A stretch of DNA of 64,000 nt, from the NCBI GenBank assembly GCA_963070105.1, contig OY718804.1:6285317-6349316 (forward strand). Direction: 5' to 3'. The DNA is from Litomosoides sigmodontis (lineage: Eukaryota; Nematoda; Chromadorea; Rhabditida; Onchocercidae). Each line of letters starts with the position of its first letter. Within the stretch, counting starts at the first letter, position 1. Made by a program: the position numbers and the translations under genes. The notes beneath the pieces were generated by a model. The model was not told where the DNA came from. It saw only the letters and a list, made by a program, of their open reading frames with translations, and ran no database searches. Shown here in pieces: positions 12,463-24,060 of this stretch.

Positions 12463-13991
12463 TTATGAAGTGAAATTATAAGGTTGCTTGAATTTGAAAA
12501 TATCGATGCTTGTCTCGTGACATTTCCTTAGGTTTAAATCACACGAACCAATTTCATACTGCCCTACACTTTGGAAATAATTTAATCCACGTCCAATTTT
12601 TATCATCCAACCATTGCTGAATCTAAAAATAAATTATTGATCATTCAGCGGAAAATAATGCAATAAAAGGTAGAAACACACAGCACGAGAGCACGTCTTC
12701 AAATAAATCCTACCTGATCTCTCGATCATGAAAATTCTCGTCGTAACAAATGTCAAGTTCGATGCTACGACGTGCTAAACTATCTTTCAGTTGCTGAAGT
12801 AAACTTTCTCCTCTGGCATCGTAATGCGTCCACAGACGTATCGTTTTTAGGTTTGGTGCATGAAGAACAAATAATTCGCAAAATCGTAAGAAATTCAAAA
12901 CCTGAAACAGACGCTAAACCTTCTGAACTATGAACTGTTCTTATTTTTTAACTGGACGGGATTAATTTAAAGTCGATTTTTACTTACCGCTCTCACTCTC
13001 TTGTCATTTTTATCTAAGTTGCTCTAAATATACCTGATAAGGAAGCATAATGTAGGCATCTCGGACATTAATTTCCCTCAGATCGTTGTCGGCGCATCGC
13101 ATGAAAACTTTTTCATATCCAAAGCCAGTCTGAAAACCAGTAACTCATTACTCTAAAAACCAACTAAAAAAACTTGTAATCGAACAAATTCATTATAAAT
13201 GCCATAAATGTACAATCCAACACATTCAGTTTCACAGCCGAGAAAGGAATCCTTAAGCTCGAAGTAGTAGGCATAAGTTGGCGTCAAAATATGTATTATG
13301 AATGAAAAATTCAAATCTCATAATTATGCAACACTAACTATAGTTAGCTATGGTTAAGTAAGCCGCAAACTTCGTGACCATGGAAATCCCAACAATTGTA
13401 AGAGTTGGTAAATGAAAACGGTAAAATTTCATACCCTAACTAATGGATTTACAAAGTTAAGCCATACATCGTTATGCATGATATGTATTTGTTGCACAGA
13501 GAGTATTTCTGGCTTCATTTGTCCTTTTAGTTCCTCTGCTCTAGTTAAATATTTTAAAATTTTTCCCCGCAGAGCTTCTTTAGCACTTTCTACGGTGTCA
13601 TCACCTGAAATAAACAACACCACTTGACCATTCACACTTTCTCTTAGCCGTGTTATAATAACCTTAAATGAAGTAAGGATGTTTTTCTTTGTAAGAACGA
13701 AACAAGTTGTAAATATAAACGAAAATTCATTAATGCCCAAAGTGTAACTTAAATTTCAGATATCATGTTAGTTATTACTGTAAAGACAACTAAAAAACTG
13801 TAACTGCGTTTCTTAAAATTCTATCTCGTCAGATCGAAAACTAACTTACATGACATAGCCCCGAGCAACAAAGTAATGCCCTCTGCGTAATTCTCCACCG
13901 CTTCATCTTTTTTGTTATTTCGATCGAGGTCAACTGCTTTTTGCAAGATTGGCTTACTTTTGTCAATAAAAGATTGCATGCTCGGTTTCAT
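12463..13991 (-). CDS. MITD1: MIT domain-containing protein 1 (MITD1)
   Basis: ESCRT-III-binding regulator of abscission: the MIT domain binds CHMP tails and the C-terminal phospholipase-D-like domain binds membranes. Five exons: 13850-13991, 13435-13604, 13034-13129, 12714-12901 and 12463-12622, with consistent phases and about 251 residues (human 249). The N-terminal part is the three-helix MIT domain ([20 protein letters not shown], then [12 protein letters not shown]). The C-terminal part contains [18 protein letters not shown] and the nearly invariant stretch [20 protein letters not shown], then CHETSIDIF. The catalytic HKD pairs of true PLDs are absent, as usual for this family. The start at 13991 is preferred because it gives the family length; an internal ATG at 13979 is possible. 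The frame is open upstream to a nearby stop. Confidence 0.93.
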
Positions 13992-16030
13992 CAACTTCCA
14001 TTTGGCATTTCTCTTGGCATCCTGTACTAATTCAGGTTTGTTACCAATGAAGAATCACACAAGTGGCATTCCAAAGAACTGTAATCGCAGAACATATTCC
14101 AACATTTGCAATCTGAAAACATATTACGTTTAGACGTGCACTTTAAAACCTTGCGAGAAATAAAATCAGAACATGACGAAAATCTTTGCGCCACAAATTT
14201 CAATAGGGCGCACAGATATTTGCGATTTGTATTGCTAGTTCCATTCTGAACCAAAACGGCAGATTACAGATGTATCCTCCTTCAATTAGATCCTTCATTT
14301 CTAGTTGAGAAATCACTCCTTCCCCGCACTACTTACCGTCATTATCGTTTTACCCTCTGCAGCCTTACTCCCCATCAGTTCGTAGTTCAGAGCAATCATT
14401 CTCATCAGTTGTAATGTCTTCTATATAATATTACATGAGGGCTGCGAAGAAATGATGTCACAAGATGAGTTGTGATGAGAAGCATAACTAAGCGAAGTAT
14501 AAATCAACTTACTTTTCCTAACTTGAATTACAAGTACTTCCCCCACTATTCACGCACATTTCATTTGCCAAACATCAATGGACTTCATCACCACCGGTGC
14601 AACCACTAAACTCTATCCCTCCTTGGCTATTTTGTTTCAGCACTTCCATCGGGACGCTTTGAAAACAACTATCCTGGAAGTTGTTCATTTTCGAGTGGTG
14701 TGATTTGAGTTGGTAAATTTCCTTTTAGAAAATTTCACCTTTGAAAGAAGGGACTGAGATTTGTCTTAAGAAAGATAGTTGTTGCCATGTCAGCTGCAAA
14801 GACTTACTTTCAGCTATTTCTCAGCTTCTCAGTCGTTGCTTTCTAAAAGTACATTGCATACACTTAAGAATTTCTTCCCTCCTTTGCTCTTCCTCATCTC
14901 TCATTTTTTGAATTTTTTCACCACTTGTATTGTGCTGAATATGGATTCTGTTGCTCACATACCATTATGTATTCTTTTTGAAATTTTGAAACAGATTTCA
15001 AATTTCTGTTTATCATTCATTTGTAGCCACTTGCCACCAATTTCAATCCATAGTGAACTGGCCTTCATCAAACCTTCGTCATGACAACGTCACTGGTGCT
15101 GTTCGTTTGAACCAATATGGTAAATCCGCTTCATAATATTATTTTGTTGACTCTCATTTACAAGTCATGTATAAGCTTTCTGGATTTCCCGAACGATAAC
15201 ATCCGTAGGTATGTGCTTAGCACATTTCTGGAATATTCTGGAATATCGGAATGCTGTTTGTTAAGAATTATGAGCTAAAAAATTTATCTGTAAATGCTTT
15301 TCTTCCTTCGGGTCGATTCGTTGTCGAAACGATACCTAGTTTGCAGTTTTGTTGAAAAATTTCAACCGCCCAGAAATCTATTTGAAAACCACTTAAGATT
15401 TGCTTGGAAGTATTAGACACTTAAGGCTAATTTTTTTAAACTTATAGATCACCAGCGTTGGATATTATCGGTGGTTATCCAAGTTTTTTGGGCTCAATTT
15501 ACATCTATAATGGCGATAGCGATGAAGGTTTGACCCATATTAAGCCAAAGTCGAGTCGATTTACGCCGCTTTCAACAATTTTACGCTTTACTCCTATGTG
15601 AATTTTTGAAGCCTACTTATTGAATAAACTATTTTTTTGAAATTTTGAAATTTCTGAAATTTTTGAAATTGAAATTTCTTCCTTAATGTAACTTCTTCAA
15701 TCTAAATTCTTGCATTTTTGAATGCTTGACTTGGTCATGAATATTTATTTTATTTGAGATATCAGTTTTTCGGTTTGAGAGATTTGGAAGCATCTGGTTG
15801 GATTTTGTTCTGCAACTTTTTAAGTTAATTGGCAGCGTAGGATGAAAAGGGTTGAAATTTTTTTAGAGGTATTCGCTGTTCGAATCTGACTTCTATCAAT
15901 TGGGGATGTGAAGTGATATGCCCAAAGTACGATTTTTTTTTTGTGAGATAACTGTAAAGGTTCAATGTTTTCTTCTCCTATTTTTAAGCACAATTTTGCC
16001 ACGAATTCGTTTCTGTAATCAACTTTCTTC

Positions 16031-16098
16031 GATCAAATTAAAAACGTTGCTGAAATCAATTTTTACCGCTTGATTCAGCAACGTTTTTAATTTGATCA
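16031..16098. repeat. Near-perfect inverted repeat (hairpin)
   Basis: The left arm (16031-16058) begins GATCAAATTAAAAACG and the right arm (16071-16098) ends CGTTTTTAATTTGATC. Arms are about 27 bases, identical except for one extra A, with a loop of about 12 bases. It lies in a probable intron of the tectonic gene. It could be a collapsed foldback element or a structured intronic RNA. Confidence 0.85.
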
Positions 16099-16212
16099 TT
16101 CAGTTGATGTATGTCTTACGTTATCTAAGGAGATTTTACTTTGTAAATCTGTAGTATTATAAATCTTCAGGCGATATTGTAGGTCCGTGGAAATATTTAG
16201 CATTTCCATACA

Positions 16213-16294
16213 ATTATAATACAGTAAATTTTTACAACTGCGGAATTGTTGAAGTTGACTGTACCGCAGTTGCATAAAAACGGGTTTCTATAAT
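16213..16294. repeat. Second foldback, MITE-like
   Basis: Imperfect inverted repeat of about 80 bases. Inner arms TTTTTACAACTGCGG (16229-16243) and CCGCAGTTGCATAAAAA (16264-16280) pair with two extra bases on one side. Outer ATTATA and TATAAT flanks also pair. The left end shows TACAGT, as in Tc1/mariner-type ends. It lies 115 bases after the hairpin at 16031-16098. Confidence 0.65.
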
Positions 16295-16591
16295 GTATAT
16301 GTACGAATTTCAGGAATGATCCGAACTGTACACTAAAGCATCAAGCTGTAAGTCATGTCTGCTACGTTTCCTTTTTTTTCACGATAAAGCTTTTCTCGTA
16401 TTTATTTGGAAAAGAACATAGGTACTATCGAAGCTTAGGAATGTCACTTCCCAGGAAGAGCTAAGATTCACTTGTTTAGGGACTGAGTTTCAGGAATCGT
16501 GGTAGTTAATTGGTCATCATCTGTTACTTTTGTAATTTTTGTAATTAACAGTTGGAGTGGTTTCCTTGTTCAATTACCTAAAATTTTATAG

Positions 16592-17672
16592 GATAACGAA
16601 GGAAACTTGTTGAAAACAGCAACAGTGTATGGAAAGAAAAGTATCGATGGCTATGTTTACGGAGATGAAATGCGTACAAATGGCCAACTATCAATGTTAA
16701 GACCAGGTAATCTAATCATGACCAATCTCTTGCCATTTTAGCGATAGGGTTATGATAATGCTTCGTGTTAGAATGTGAATTATCTGTTTGGTACCTCTTG
16801 TGGCTATCGTGAAAATTTTCACCAGCAGTTTTCTGGTAATTTCCTACTTGATAAAAAAAAATTGAGCTTCAGATGCCAGTGGGCTTTGCACGGATCTTTA
16901 TAAGCAGCCAATGAAGTTCAAAGTAAATTATACAGCTAGCTGTCGGTGGTACTTCCACACAGAAAAGGTCACATTTTTGGTATTCATACGGTAGCATGTT
17001 AAATTAATGCTTTCGATAGTTCTAACAAGAAGTGCAACTGCAGGGCTGTGATGTTAGTGAGCTGATAAAATTCCTTTCGAATCAGATGAATGGCACCAAA
17101 GTATGTGATCGAACTGGTAATCAATGCGCTGTGCCAATCTTTAGGTAGGAAATAATTAGCTATCCATTAAACCTAATTGCAATAATCAGAGCATCTGCTT
17201 TGTTCTGCATAGGTGCTTCTATATATCCATTCTATGAGTTTTAGAAATGATACCATTAAGGAATTGTCCTGGAAATTTCACTTTGAAGTTAATTTGTATG
17301 ATACTGTGCATGTTGATATTCAGAGAGTGATGGTTCGGAATAACCCACTTATCTGAGAAGTGTTTCAGAAATATAGCTACTGTACCAAGTGGTCAAAAAT
17401 GTGATAATTACTCTGTAATGAGAGTTTCTTTAGCTACTCGGCAAGGTTTGGTACTGGGGATGCTGGTGAAGTAAGTTGCGTTTTTATTTAAAGAGGCATA
17501 TTAAAATACTAATTCTTCTAATTGGTTTCTGTTATAATTAGTTTTCTCCAGTGATCTCAAGCTGTCAAGGCTTTTGTCTGTTTTGCAAGAATTTGGAAAG
17601 ACTTCCATTTATTCCATTACTTCCAGCAGAAATTTCGGTTTGAAGTCAAGTTTGGGATGTTCTGTCTCCTAA
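16592..17672 (+). CDS. Tectonic-family protein, 3' exons (partial model)
   Basis: Tectonics are secreted or membrane glycoproteins of the ciliary transition zone (MKS complex). Exons supported: 16592-16706, 16873-16967, 17044-17144, 17245 to about 17330, 17369-17470 and 17552-17672. The joined text contains YGDEMRTNGQLSMLRP followed by ASGLCTDLYKQPMKFKVNYT, parallel to human TCTN1 AGDPILTYFP...LLRQPAG and [20 protein letters not shown]. Next come GCDVSELIKF, a strand-like exon (ELSWKFHFEVNLYDTVHVDI), RQGLVLGMLV (compare GYIVGKPLL) and NFGLKSSLGCSVS (compare VQFGVNAISGCKL). The junction 17330/17369 is not phased in my model, and the true 3' end may lie beyond the TAA at 17670-17672. Nematodes use tectonic in sensory cilia. 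Family assignment rests on remembered alignment. Confidence 0.6.
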
Positions 17673-19426
17673 TTCCAATGTCCCTATATACAGGCATTTG
17701 TAAGTTCGGAAATGACTAAGTTGTTTAGTGTGCAATATTTTCGTTAATAGAGAAAACATATGAATTTTAAATTTTATTACACTTGTAGACTAGCAGATTT
17801 CATTATTGGCTTTTCCAAATCTCTTTGCATTGAACTGCGATTCTTTCCTCATTGCCAAGGCTATGCCATTCGTGGAACAGCTGTCGTGTTCTTCCTTGAC
17901 AGTCATTCAGAGTGCATCGCTTATCATCTCTTTTACTTATCGAAGTTCTTTGTTCATCCATATTCCAAAGTGATTGATCCAAATATGTAAATTGATGAAA
18001 ACTAGCCCAAATTTTGATTGCTACTCCTTTTTATACGATCTCTTCCTCTTTTAATTTTTTTTTAACATCATTATGACCACAGACCTTTGTTTTCCTTTGT
18101 TTAAACAACTTAACAGCTGTTTTTCATCGATCAATTAATCTTTGCTTTTTAACTAACTGCTTAATAGCTGCATGCTGTTTGCTCAATTTTGCTCTAAGCA
18201 ATACGAATAATTTGTATCGAAAATAGAACACAACAGTTTATATAAGGTACAGAAACCTGCTTCTGTAATGCCTAGTCATAAACTCTAAACTCTTTTTTCT
18301 CCGAGGACCGTTTTGGAACGAAGAGAACATAAACAATTTCCCTTTGTGAATCCTGAAAGCAATTTTCTATTTAAAACCATTGTTTTTGTGAAATTTTTAG
18401 ATTTCTGCCATCTTCGAATAGGTGCCGCGAAAGCTACTGTGTTTTGACGACAAAAATATTGTTCCAAGAAGTTTCGCAACGATCCTTGGACAAAATGAAA
18501 ATGTCGAGGTAATCAAGGTTAATAGAGTGAAGACATCCGGACAATCATAGTAAATATATGTTTAATGTTAAAAATTTACAAAACTGCCTTGGCTTAAAAC
18601 TAATGTAAATTATGTCTAACGATTGGAGTTTAGAACTGAAGGATGAGTATCAAGTCGGTTTGCCAACCATCGACATTTTTGCAGATATGAGAATAGCGAA
18701 GGTCGCTTCCGATGTCCATCTGAAGTAACATGTCCAGCAGAATTATTTTATTTCTTGAATTTGTTTGATCTTGGAGAGTTTTCAACACAATTTTTTGTGG
18801 TAATACCTGTTCTTGTTTTACTTTTGCTGCATGTATCATAGAAAAATGCTGAAAAATGCTTTTATAACTGAAATTTGTTTCTTGTGTTGTTGTTGGTGAG
18901 TATAAATATGTATTTTAACAACTAATTTTTTGGCGTATCAGTTATAAAAAATGTAAAGGAGGAAAAATCCAACGATATGTAAGAATGCTAATAATACCAT
19001 TTGTGAAGGCTAAGTCTGAAAACTTCTGCGCTATCGACTAGTTATATTAGAATTAAAATAACTCTAGCCATTAAATTTAGTTCTAAACTATGAAACTAAT
19101 GCAAAATTAAATTCCATACAAATCAAATGTTATAGAAAATTCTATCGTATTGATTAGTGAATTAAGGCAATGAAGTTTGGTCTGAAAATGCATGAATGTA
19201 TATTTGCTTTCCTCTCGAGGAGAATTGGTATTATTGTGCGACAAGAATGTGTGTGAAAACGGTAACTTCGTCAATTTAATTACGCTATGCACTTCAAAAC
19301 TGTAAATCCTTTTCTTGCCAACGAAGACAAAAATTTTATTTCAAACAAATACTTCATTCCATTGAATTGCAATTAAAAAATGAAAGACGTGAAATTTCCA
19401 CTGCGAGTGGCTTTCTCTTCATTAAC
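17673..19426. other. Intergenic region, no clear gene
   Basis: Short open frames exist at 17760-17990 (plus), 18285-18479 (minus), 18613-18729 (plus) and 18630-18839 (minus), but none has a recognised family or a convincing exon series. Some could be further exons of the tectonic gene. Confidence 0.35.
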
Positions 19427-19897
19427 TTATTTCGATTTTTCCTTCATGCCTTTATGATTCGCTGGAGTAGTTGTTCGATCCGCCCATATACTGTTCTTCT
19501 TTTTCTGTGCTTTTCGACGTTGATCTCTAACGAACTGGAAAAAAATATGGACGATCAATCACTCTTTAACATCATTAATTTTAGAAGTTTACCACTAACG
19601 TGTCAACTCTTAAAATAGCCATTTTAAATAGCGATTTTGCGTGCTACCTCTCTCTCATGAAAGGGTTTTCCCTTCGCATTCAGCCCATTAAATAGCGCTT
19701 GTCTTCCGAAATCACACAACTTTGGTCCTAAAACAATACGGTAGACTAACCCTTTTGATCCCTAGGCGTATTTTGCTCCATTTTGGTTGTATTTCTTCCA
19801 ATGTTTTAGTCCTGCGGAAGTTTCTGGCTAGCTTTGCAATTCTGTTTTCCGTTTCATCGATAAAAAAGTCAACTTTGCAATTGTCACTTGCATTCAT
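19427..19897 (-). CDS. Small basic protein of unknown function (two exons)
   Basis: Exon 1 (19751-19897) opens with an ATG and ends AAAAGG before a GTTAGT donor. Exon 2 (19427-19534) follows a TTCCAG acceptor and ends in TAA. Phase 0 is kept across a 216-base intron and the product is about 84 residues. It begins MNASDNCKVDFFIDETENR, has a basic middle (RNFRRTKTLEEIQPKWSKIR) and a highly basic C-terminal half (RDQRRKAQKKKNSIWADRTT) ending KGMKEKSK. There is no signal peptide or membrane segment. It looks like a nucleic-acid-associated or ribosome/nucleolar small protein, but that is only composition. I recognise no family. Exon 1 is also open on the opposite strand, so the call depends mainly on the splice sites and the charged composition. 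Confidence 0.5.
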
Positions 19898-20843
19898 CTT
19901 CCGGAAAATATTATGAATGCATTAGGACAAAGAAATGCGAGAAAGCGTGAAGCACTTGTTATAGGATGCCTACTGAAACAACCCAGTCAAGCGCACCGAA
20001 TCCACCCGCAAAAAGCACTGCGATCGGAAATCTGAATCAACACGGGCAGGCGCAAAGTCATGCGAACTGGTTTTTGGCTCTTTGCTATGAAACGACTGCC
20101 GCGTTGAGATAGTTTGTGAAATGGAGGGGCGATGTGAAGGAGAGTTAAACATAGAGAGGACTTAGAAATAGGATGAGCAGGAGTCGCGCCGTAAGAAAAT
20201 AGTGTACACTTGCAGGATATCAGGATGAGCGTTTGGAAGAATTAACGCATTTTGTATTTCTCGTCGTCGTTGAAGAGACGGTAGAGGTTGAGAGTGGTTG
20301 TGTAAAATATTAGCATGGATGGGTTAGTGATGGAAAGTTATGTTTCATCTGGTGGCAAGTGAACGGGCTGCATCACAGATAAGATTCAGTCTTAAATCAT
20401 TTACTGAAGTTCAGTGCAGTCAGCTGGTAGCCAACGACAGGTAGGAATTGGTGCTAAGTGATGTATGTCTTCAGTCATTACACCGTCCACGTCATATTTA
20501 ATATCACAGTTTTGCGTGTACATGGATGCACTAATATTCCGCCTGCGTGACTGATAAACGTGTCCTCTATGCATAACAGATACTTCATAAAGTGTGAGTA
20601 ACGTCGTAAAACTTCAGCTGATCTTTTGTTTTGCATTCTGTTGTTATTTTAGGGTTGTATTTTGCAGTCAGTAGTAAGCAAAAGTATGATCGTGCTCATG
20701 AAGATGAAATAACTTATAGGATGAGAATTCTCGTCTTTGTGTAGTAAAGATTCGTGCTATGGGTATTGTTCGAATTTCGCAGTAGAAGAGGGATTGTGAA
20801 TCAGTTATTTCTCTACGGCATTCCTTTTTAGGTATTCGGTATT

Positions 20844-22861
20844 ATGTTAAATCTTCAGAAACGGATCAATGGTGTAGATGAGGAAAAAACATATTTGGGT
20901 ACACGTATATCGATTCGAGACAAATTATTGTCTCAAGGTTTGTGCTCTTTGTCCGTGTCATTTGTAGGTCATTTGGCGGAGGGCGAGAAGTGCTAAAATA
21001 TGGATTGAATATGGGCGAACATATTTTGTTTAGTGCAAAAAATGAACCTACCTATGCTTAGTTGAAATATTTGAAGAAGCTTATAGTTTCTTTGTCTTAC
21101 GGAATTGATTTCCAGTTACTTCGTAATACACGTATTTTTATTGGTTTGCGGTGTATAACTTCGTTGATTTTTTGGTTTTAATATGACTTTTAATGATATT
21201 GGCTGCATCATATGGCGTCTTTGTCAAACAGCTGATGATTACTTAACTATAAATGAAATCACCACTTTGACTATTAGTGCTAAATTCTCTTTTCAGAAAT
21301 AAAAGAGCTTGAATCAAGTCTTAAAAAAGTGCCTTCATGCAAGCTACATTTCCCATCAACTTCTGCTTTGCATAATATGGAACTTACCGTGTCACCAGTG
21401 GAAGGAATTTATAAGGTGTGTTGTTTCTAGCATGAAGCAATACCGTACCATATAATGTCATGAAATTTGAGAGTGTCTTTTTAATTTAAATTACGAGTTA
21501 CAGGAACTAGATAGTTTTTTAAGTGATAAAGTGCAGAAAAACTATTCATTTATAAGTAAAAAGTGATTTTTGATTATTCAGCAGAATCCTAATGAACTGT
21601 ATTTAATCAATAAGGTTTCACTTATTTTTTTTGGTTAGATGTACTTAACTTATTGAACTAATTTCAGGGAGGAATATTCAAGTTTACTATAGCAGTACCA
21701 CCTGAATATAATAATGTTCCACCCATAGTGAAGTGCCTAACGCGTGTATGGCACCCAAATATAACTGAGGAAGGGTCCATATGTTTGTCGTTATTACGAC
21801 AAAATAGTCTTGATGGTTATGGTATGCATTTACCTACACTTTTCTGGTGTAAATATAAACGACTTGGTGACATTTAGTTAATGAGTGAAAGATTGCTTGC
21901 TAGACAGCAGTATACCCAAGCTTTGAACGGTAGGACGTACTATCGTTCAATCAATACAAGGTTGGGTATAATCAGTGTCAAGTTTTTGCTTTAATATTTT
22001 GAATGCAAAGATTGTTTTGGAAATAGAAAGCTGTAAAAGTATGTAGTTCGTGATTCTCATAGAGAGATTTTTCTGGTTTCAGGATGGATGCCAACTCGCA
22101 GACTAATTGATGTTGTACTTGGCTTGGATAGTCTTTTCACGGACCTAATCGATTTTGATGATGCTCTTAATGCAACAGCGGCCCAGCAGTGGTCCACCAA
22201 TAAGGTGGTTTCATTTCTATACATTTTCTTTATTTTGGCCATCAATTTTAATTGAATCAGAGCAGAACATTTCTGTTTTCTAAAAAAAAAAGTCGTCTTG
22301 TGGTTGTGGATTTCATGTAATTTGAAACTAGATTTAGATTGTTAAGATCGGAAAAACATCGGAATCATCGATGATTTGTGCGTTCATAAATGTATGTAAT
22401 TCGGCCTTTGCATAATATTACGGCCGGCTTGTAGAAATTTACCTCAGAGAATTCAGATTCTCCTCAAATCCACCATGTTGTGTAGTAATTATGTGGTGCA
22501 CTCTGTTCTGCATTACTTTGTTTAATTTTCTGCATTAAAACATTAAGCTGCAAAAGCCAAGAGCTTCCAACTTTCTGGATCAAAGGAATAACAATTGACG
22601 CAAACACATAATTAATCTAATTTCATTTTATCGGCAAACATTACGCTGAGTTATTAATTTGCATGATCTGGAATCACATTGAATTTCATTTGATGCAAGA
22701 TTTTAGCTATGTAAAGAATAATTTTCTTGATATACGTCATTAGTAATTCGTTTTTTAATGTGTTATGTTTTCAAGAAATTATATTGCCTTTTTTATGTAT
22801 TCTGTTTTAGGAAGCATACATAGCAAAAGTACGTGATTATATTGTGCGCTTCTGTCGGTAA
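20844..22861 (+). CDS. UBE2F: NEDD8-conjugating enzyme UBE2F
   Basis: E2 that takes NEDD8 from the NAE1-UBA3 E1 and passes it to cullins (CUL5 with RBX2 in vertebrates). Five exons: 20844-20937, 21297-21415, 21668-21821, 22083-22204 and 22811-22861; phases close exactly at 179 residues (human 185). The N-terminal docking segment RISIRDKLL matches human RVSVRDKLL. The UBC fold follows: [36 protein letters not shown] with the HPN motif near residues 100-102, and the catalytic Cys110 in SICLSLLRQ, then [29 protein letters not shown] at 20831, 12 bases before the ATG, looks like a spliced-leader acceptor. UBE2F is distinguished from UBE2M by the N terminus and by [12 protein letters not shown]. 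Confidence 0.95.
21911..21970. repeat. Intronic stem-loop in UBE2F
   Basis: Within intron 3 of UBE2F, TATACCCAA (21911-21919) pairs with TTGGGTATA (21962-21970), and TTGAACG pairs with CGTTCAA further in. A GTAG/CTAT step and a short loop complete a roughly 60-base imperfect hairpin. The size is like that of a short pre-miRNA or a foldback remnant; which one cannot be told here. Confidence 0.7.
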
Positions 22862-24060
22862 AGGATGAATGATGAGGTGGTTTTATACAAACTTCGAAAG
22901 CATTAAAATGATTGTGTTCTGGTATTGTAATACGGTAATAATTAAAACAAAAGCTTTTTCACGACGAAATTGGATTATTCCATGATATTCTACATCGAAC
23001 TGTTTTGTGATTCTATCTGTGTCTGTGTACATTTTAATATTTTGTAGCTAATATTTTGTACTTGATTTTAAAATGTTTAGTTTGGATAATGTTTGATGAG
23101 TAACTTACTAGACCATCAGCAGTTGGTGAAATCTCTGTAATGCATTTATTTGACTTGATTTTCTTTTTAAAGTGGGATTTCATCAGCTCGAAAAATTGAA
23201 ACAGTTGCCGTGTGGTATTAGCTCGAGTATCCTTCAGAAGAGGGATATTATCTTTGGTGTCTTTCAGAATGCAGGCTTTTTAACTTAGATTAATTTGACA
23301 AGTGTAGGACATTTATTTGGGTGAACACTTGAAGCTTTAAATGAAAGATGCTTTTTGGTAGCGAGTTTGGATGTCACACAGCTGCGGTTTATGAGAAATT
23401 AAAAGTTGCTGTGCTGATGACCAAACGATGCTGTAGTCAGTGTTGTCAATGTAACTAAGCCTGCATAATTTTGCTGCAAATTTGTGGTTAATAATTTCTT
23501 ATTTCAGTGATGTTTTGCTAAAGGTTAGTGAATGCATGATGAAGACTAAATAAAATTTGACTTTATGATTGGAAGTGCGGTTGATGAATTCTCTCGTATT
23601 GGAAGGTACATATTTACACATAACATGATACTATTTTCGGTTAAATCCATTCGCTCGATATTATTTCCTGCTTATAAAATTCTGAATCGCAAACATGATC
23701 TCTGTTTCAAAAACAATTCCAGTATTTTGTTGAAATCAGTTTGAACATTGAGCTTGTCACCGTTATACTTTATAAGGTGGTAGACTTCAGATTTCAAGAA
23801 TAGTTTGTGGGAGTATAATTCTGTTCCTTCGCTTGCTCTGTTCATCGAAGTTTTCTGTAAAGGAAATCGGCACAGTTGATTCTCACAAAGAAAAGGTATG
23901 GAAAATGGCAATTGATTTTATAATAATTTTCATCAGTCTAATTTTCCTTTTGGTGTGACAAATCGCAACGGTCGATGTGCCAAATTTCAGGAGGAAACAT
24001 TTCTTGATTTGTTAAAGCTTGAAATACTAAGAAATTTCGTAGACCATTGCATGTAAAGTG

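Larger units (their letters stand above)
14470..16591 (+). other. Probable 5' part of the tectonic gene, exons unresolved
   Basis: Divergent from MITD1 and upstream of well-supported tectonic exons. Candidate coding pieces include 14758-14840 (frame with CLKKDSCCHVSCKDLL, loosely like the Cys-rich NCCCDxDC segment of tectonics), a segment near 15000-15120 ending RLNQYG before a GTAAAT donor, and 15447-15528 (frame with ALDIIGGYPSFLGSIY after an acceptor at 15446). I could not join these in phase, so only their existence as candidates is claimed. Two hairpins (16031-16098, 16213-16294) lie just upstream of the first confident exon. Confidence 0.3.

Noticed and set aside
16031..16098. Rho-independent terminator
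   Set aside because: The hairpin lies in a eukaryotic intron and bacterial terminators do not apply.
18630..18839. 69-codon minus-strand ORF
   Set aside because: No recognised domain, no splice continuity; the plus strand has a competing short ORF over the same bases.
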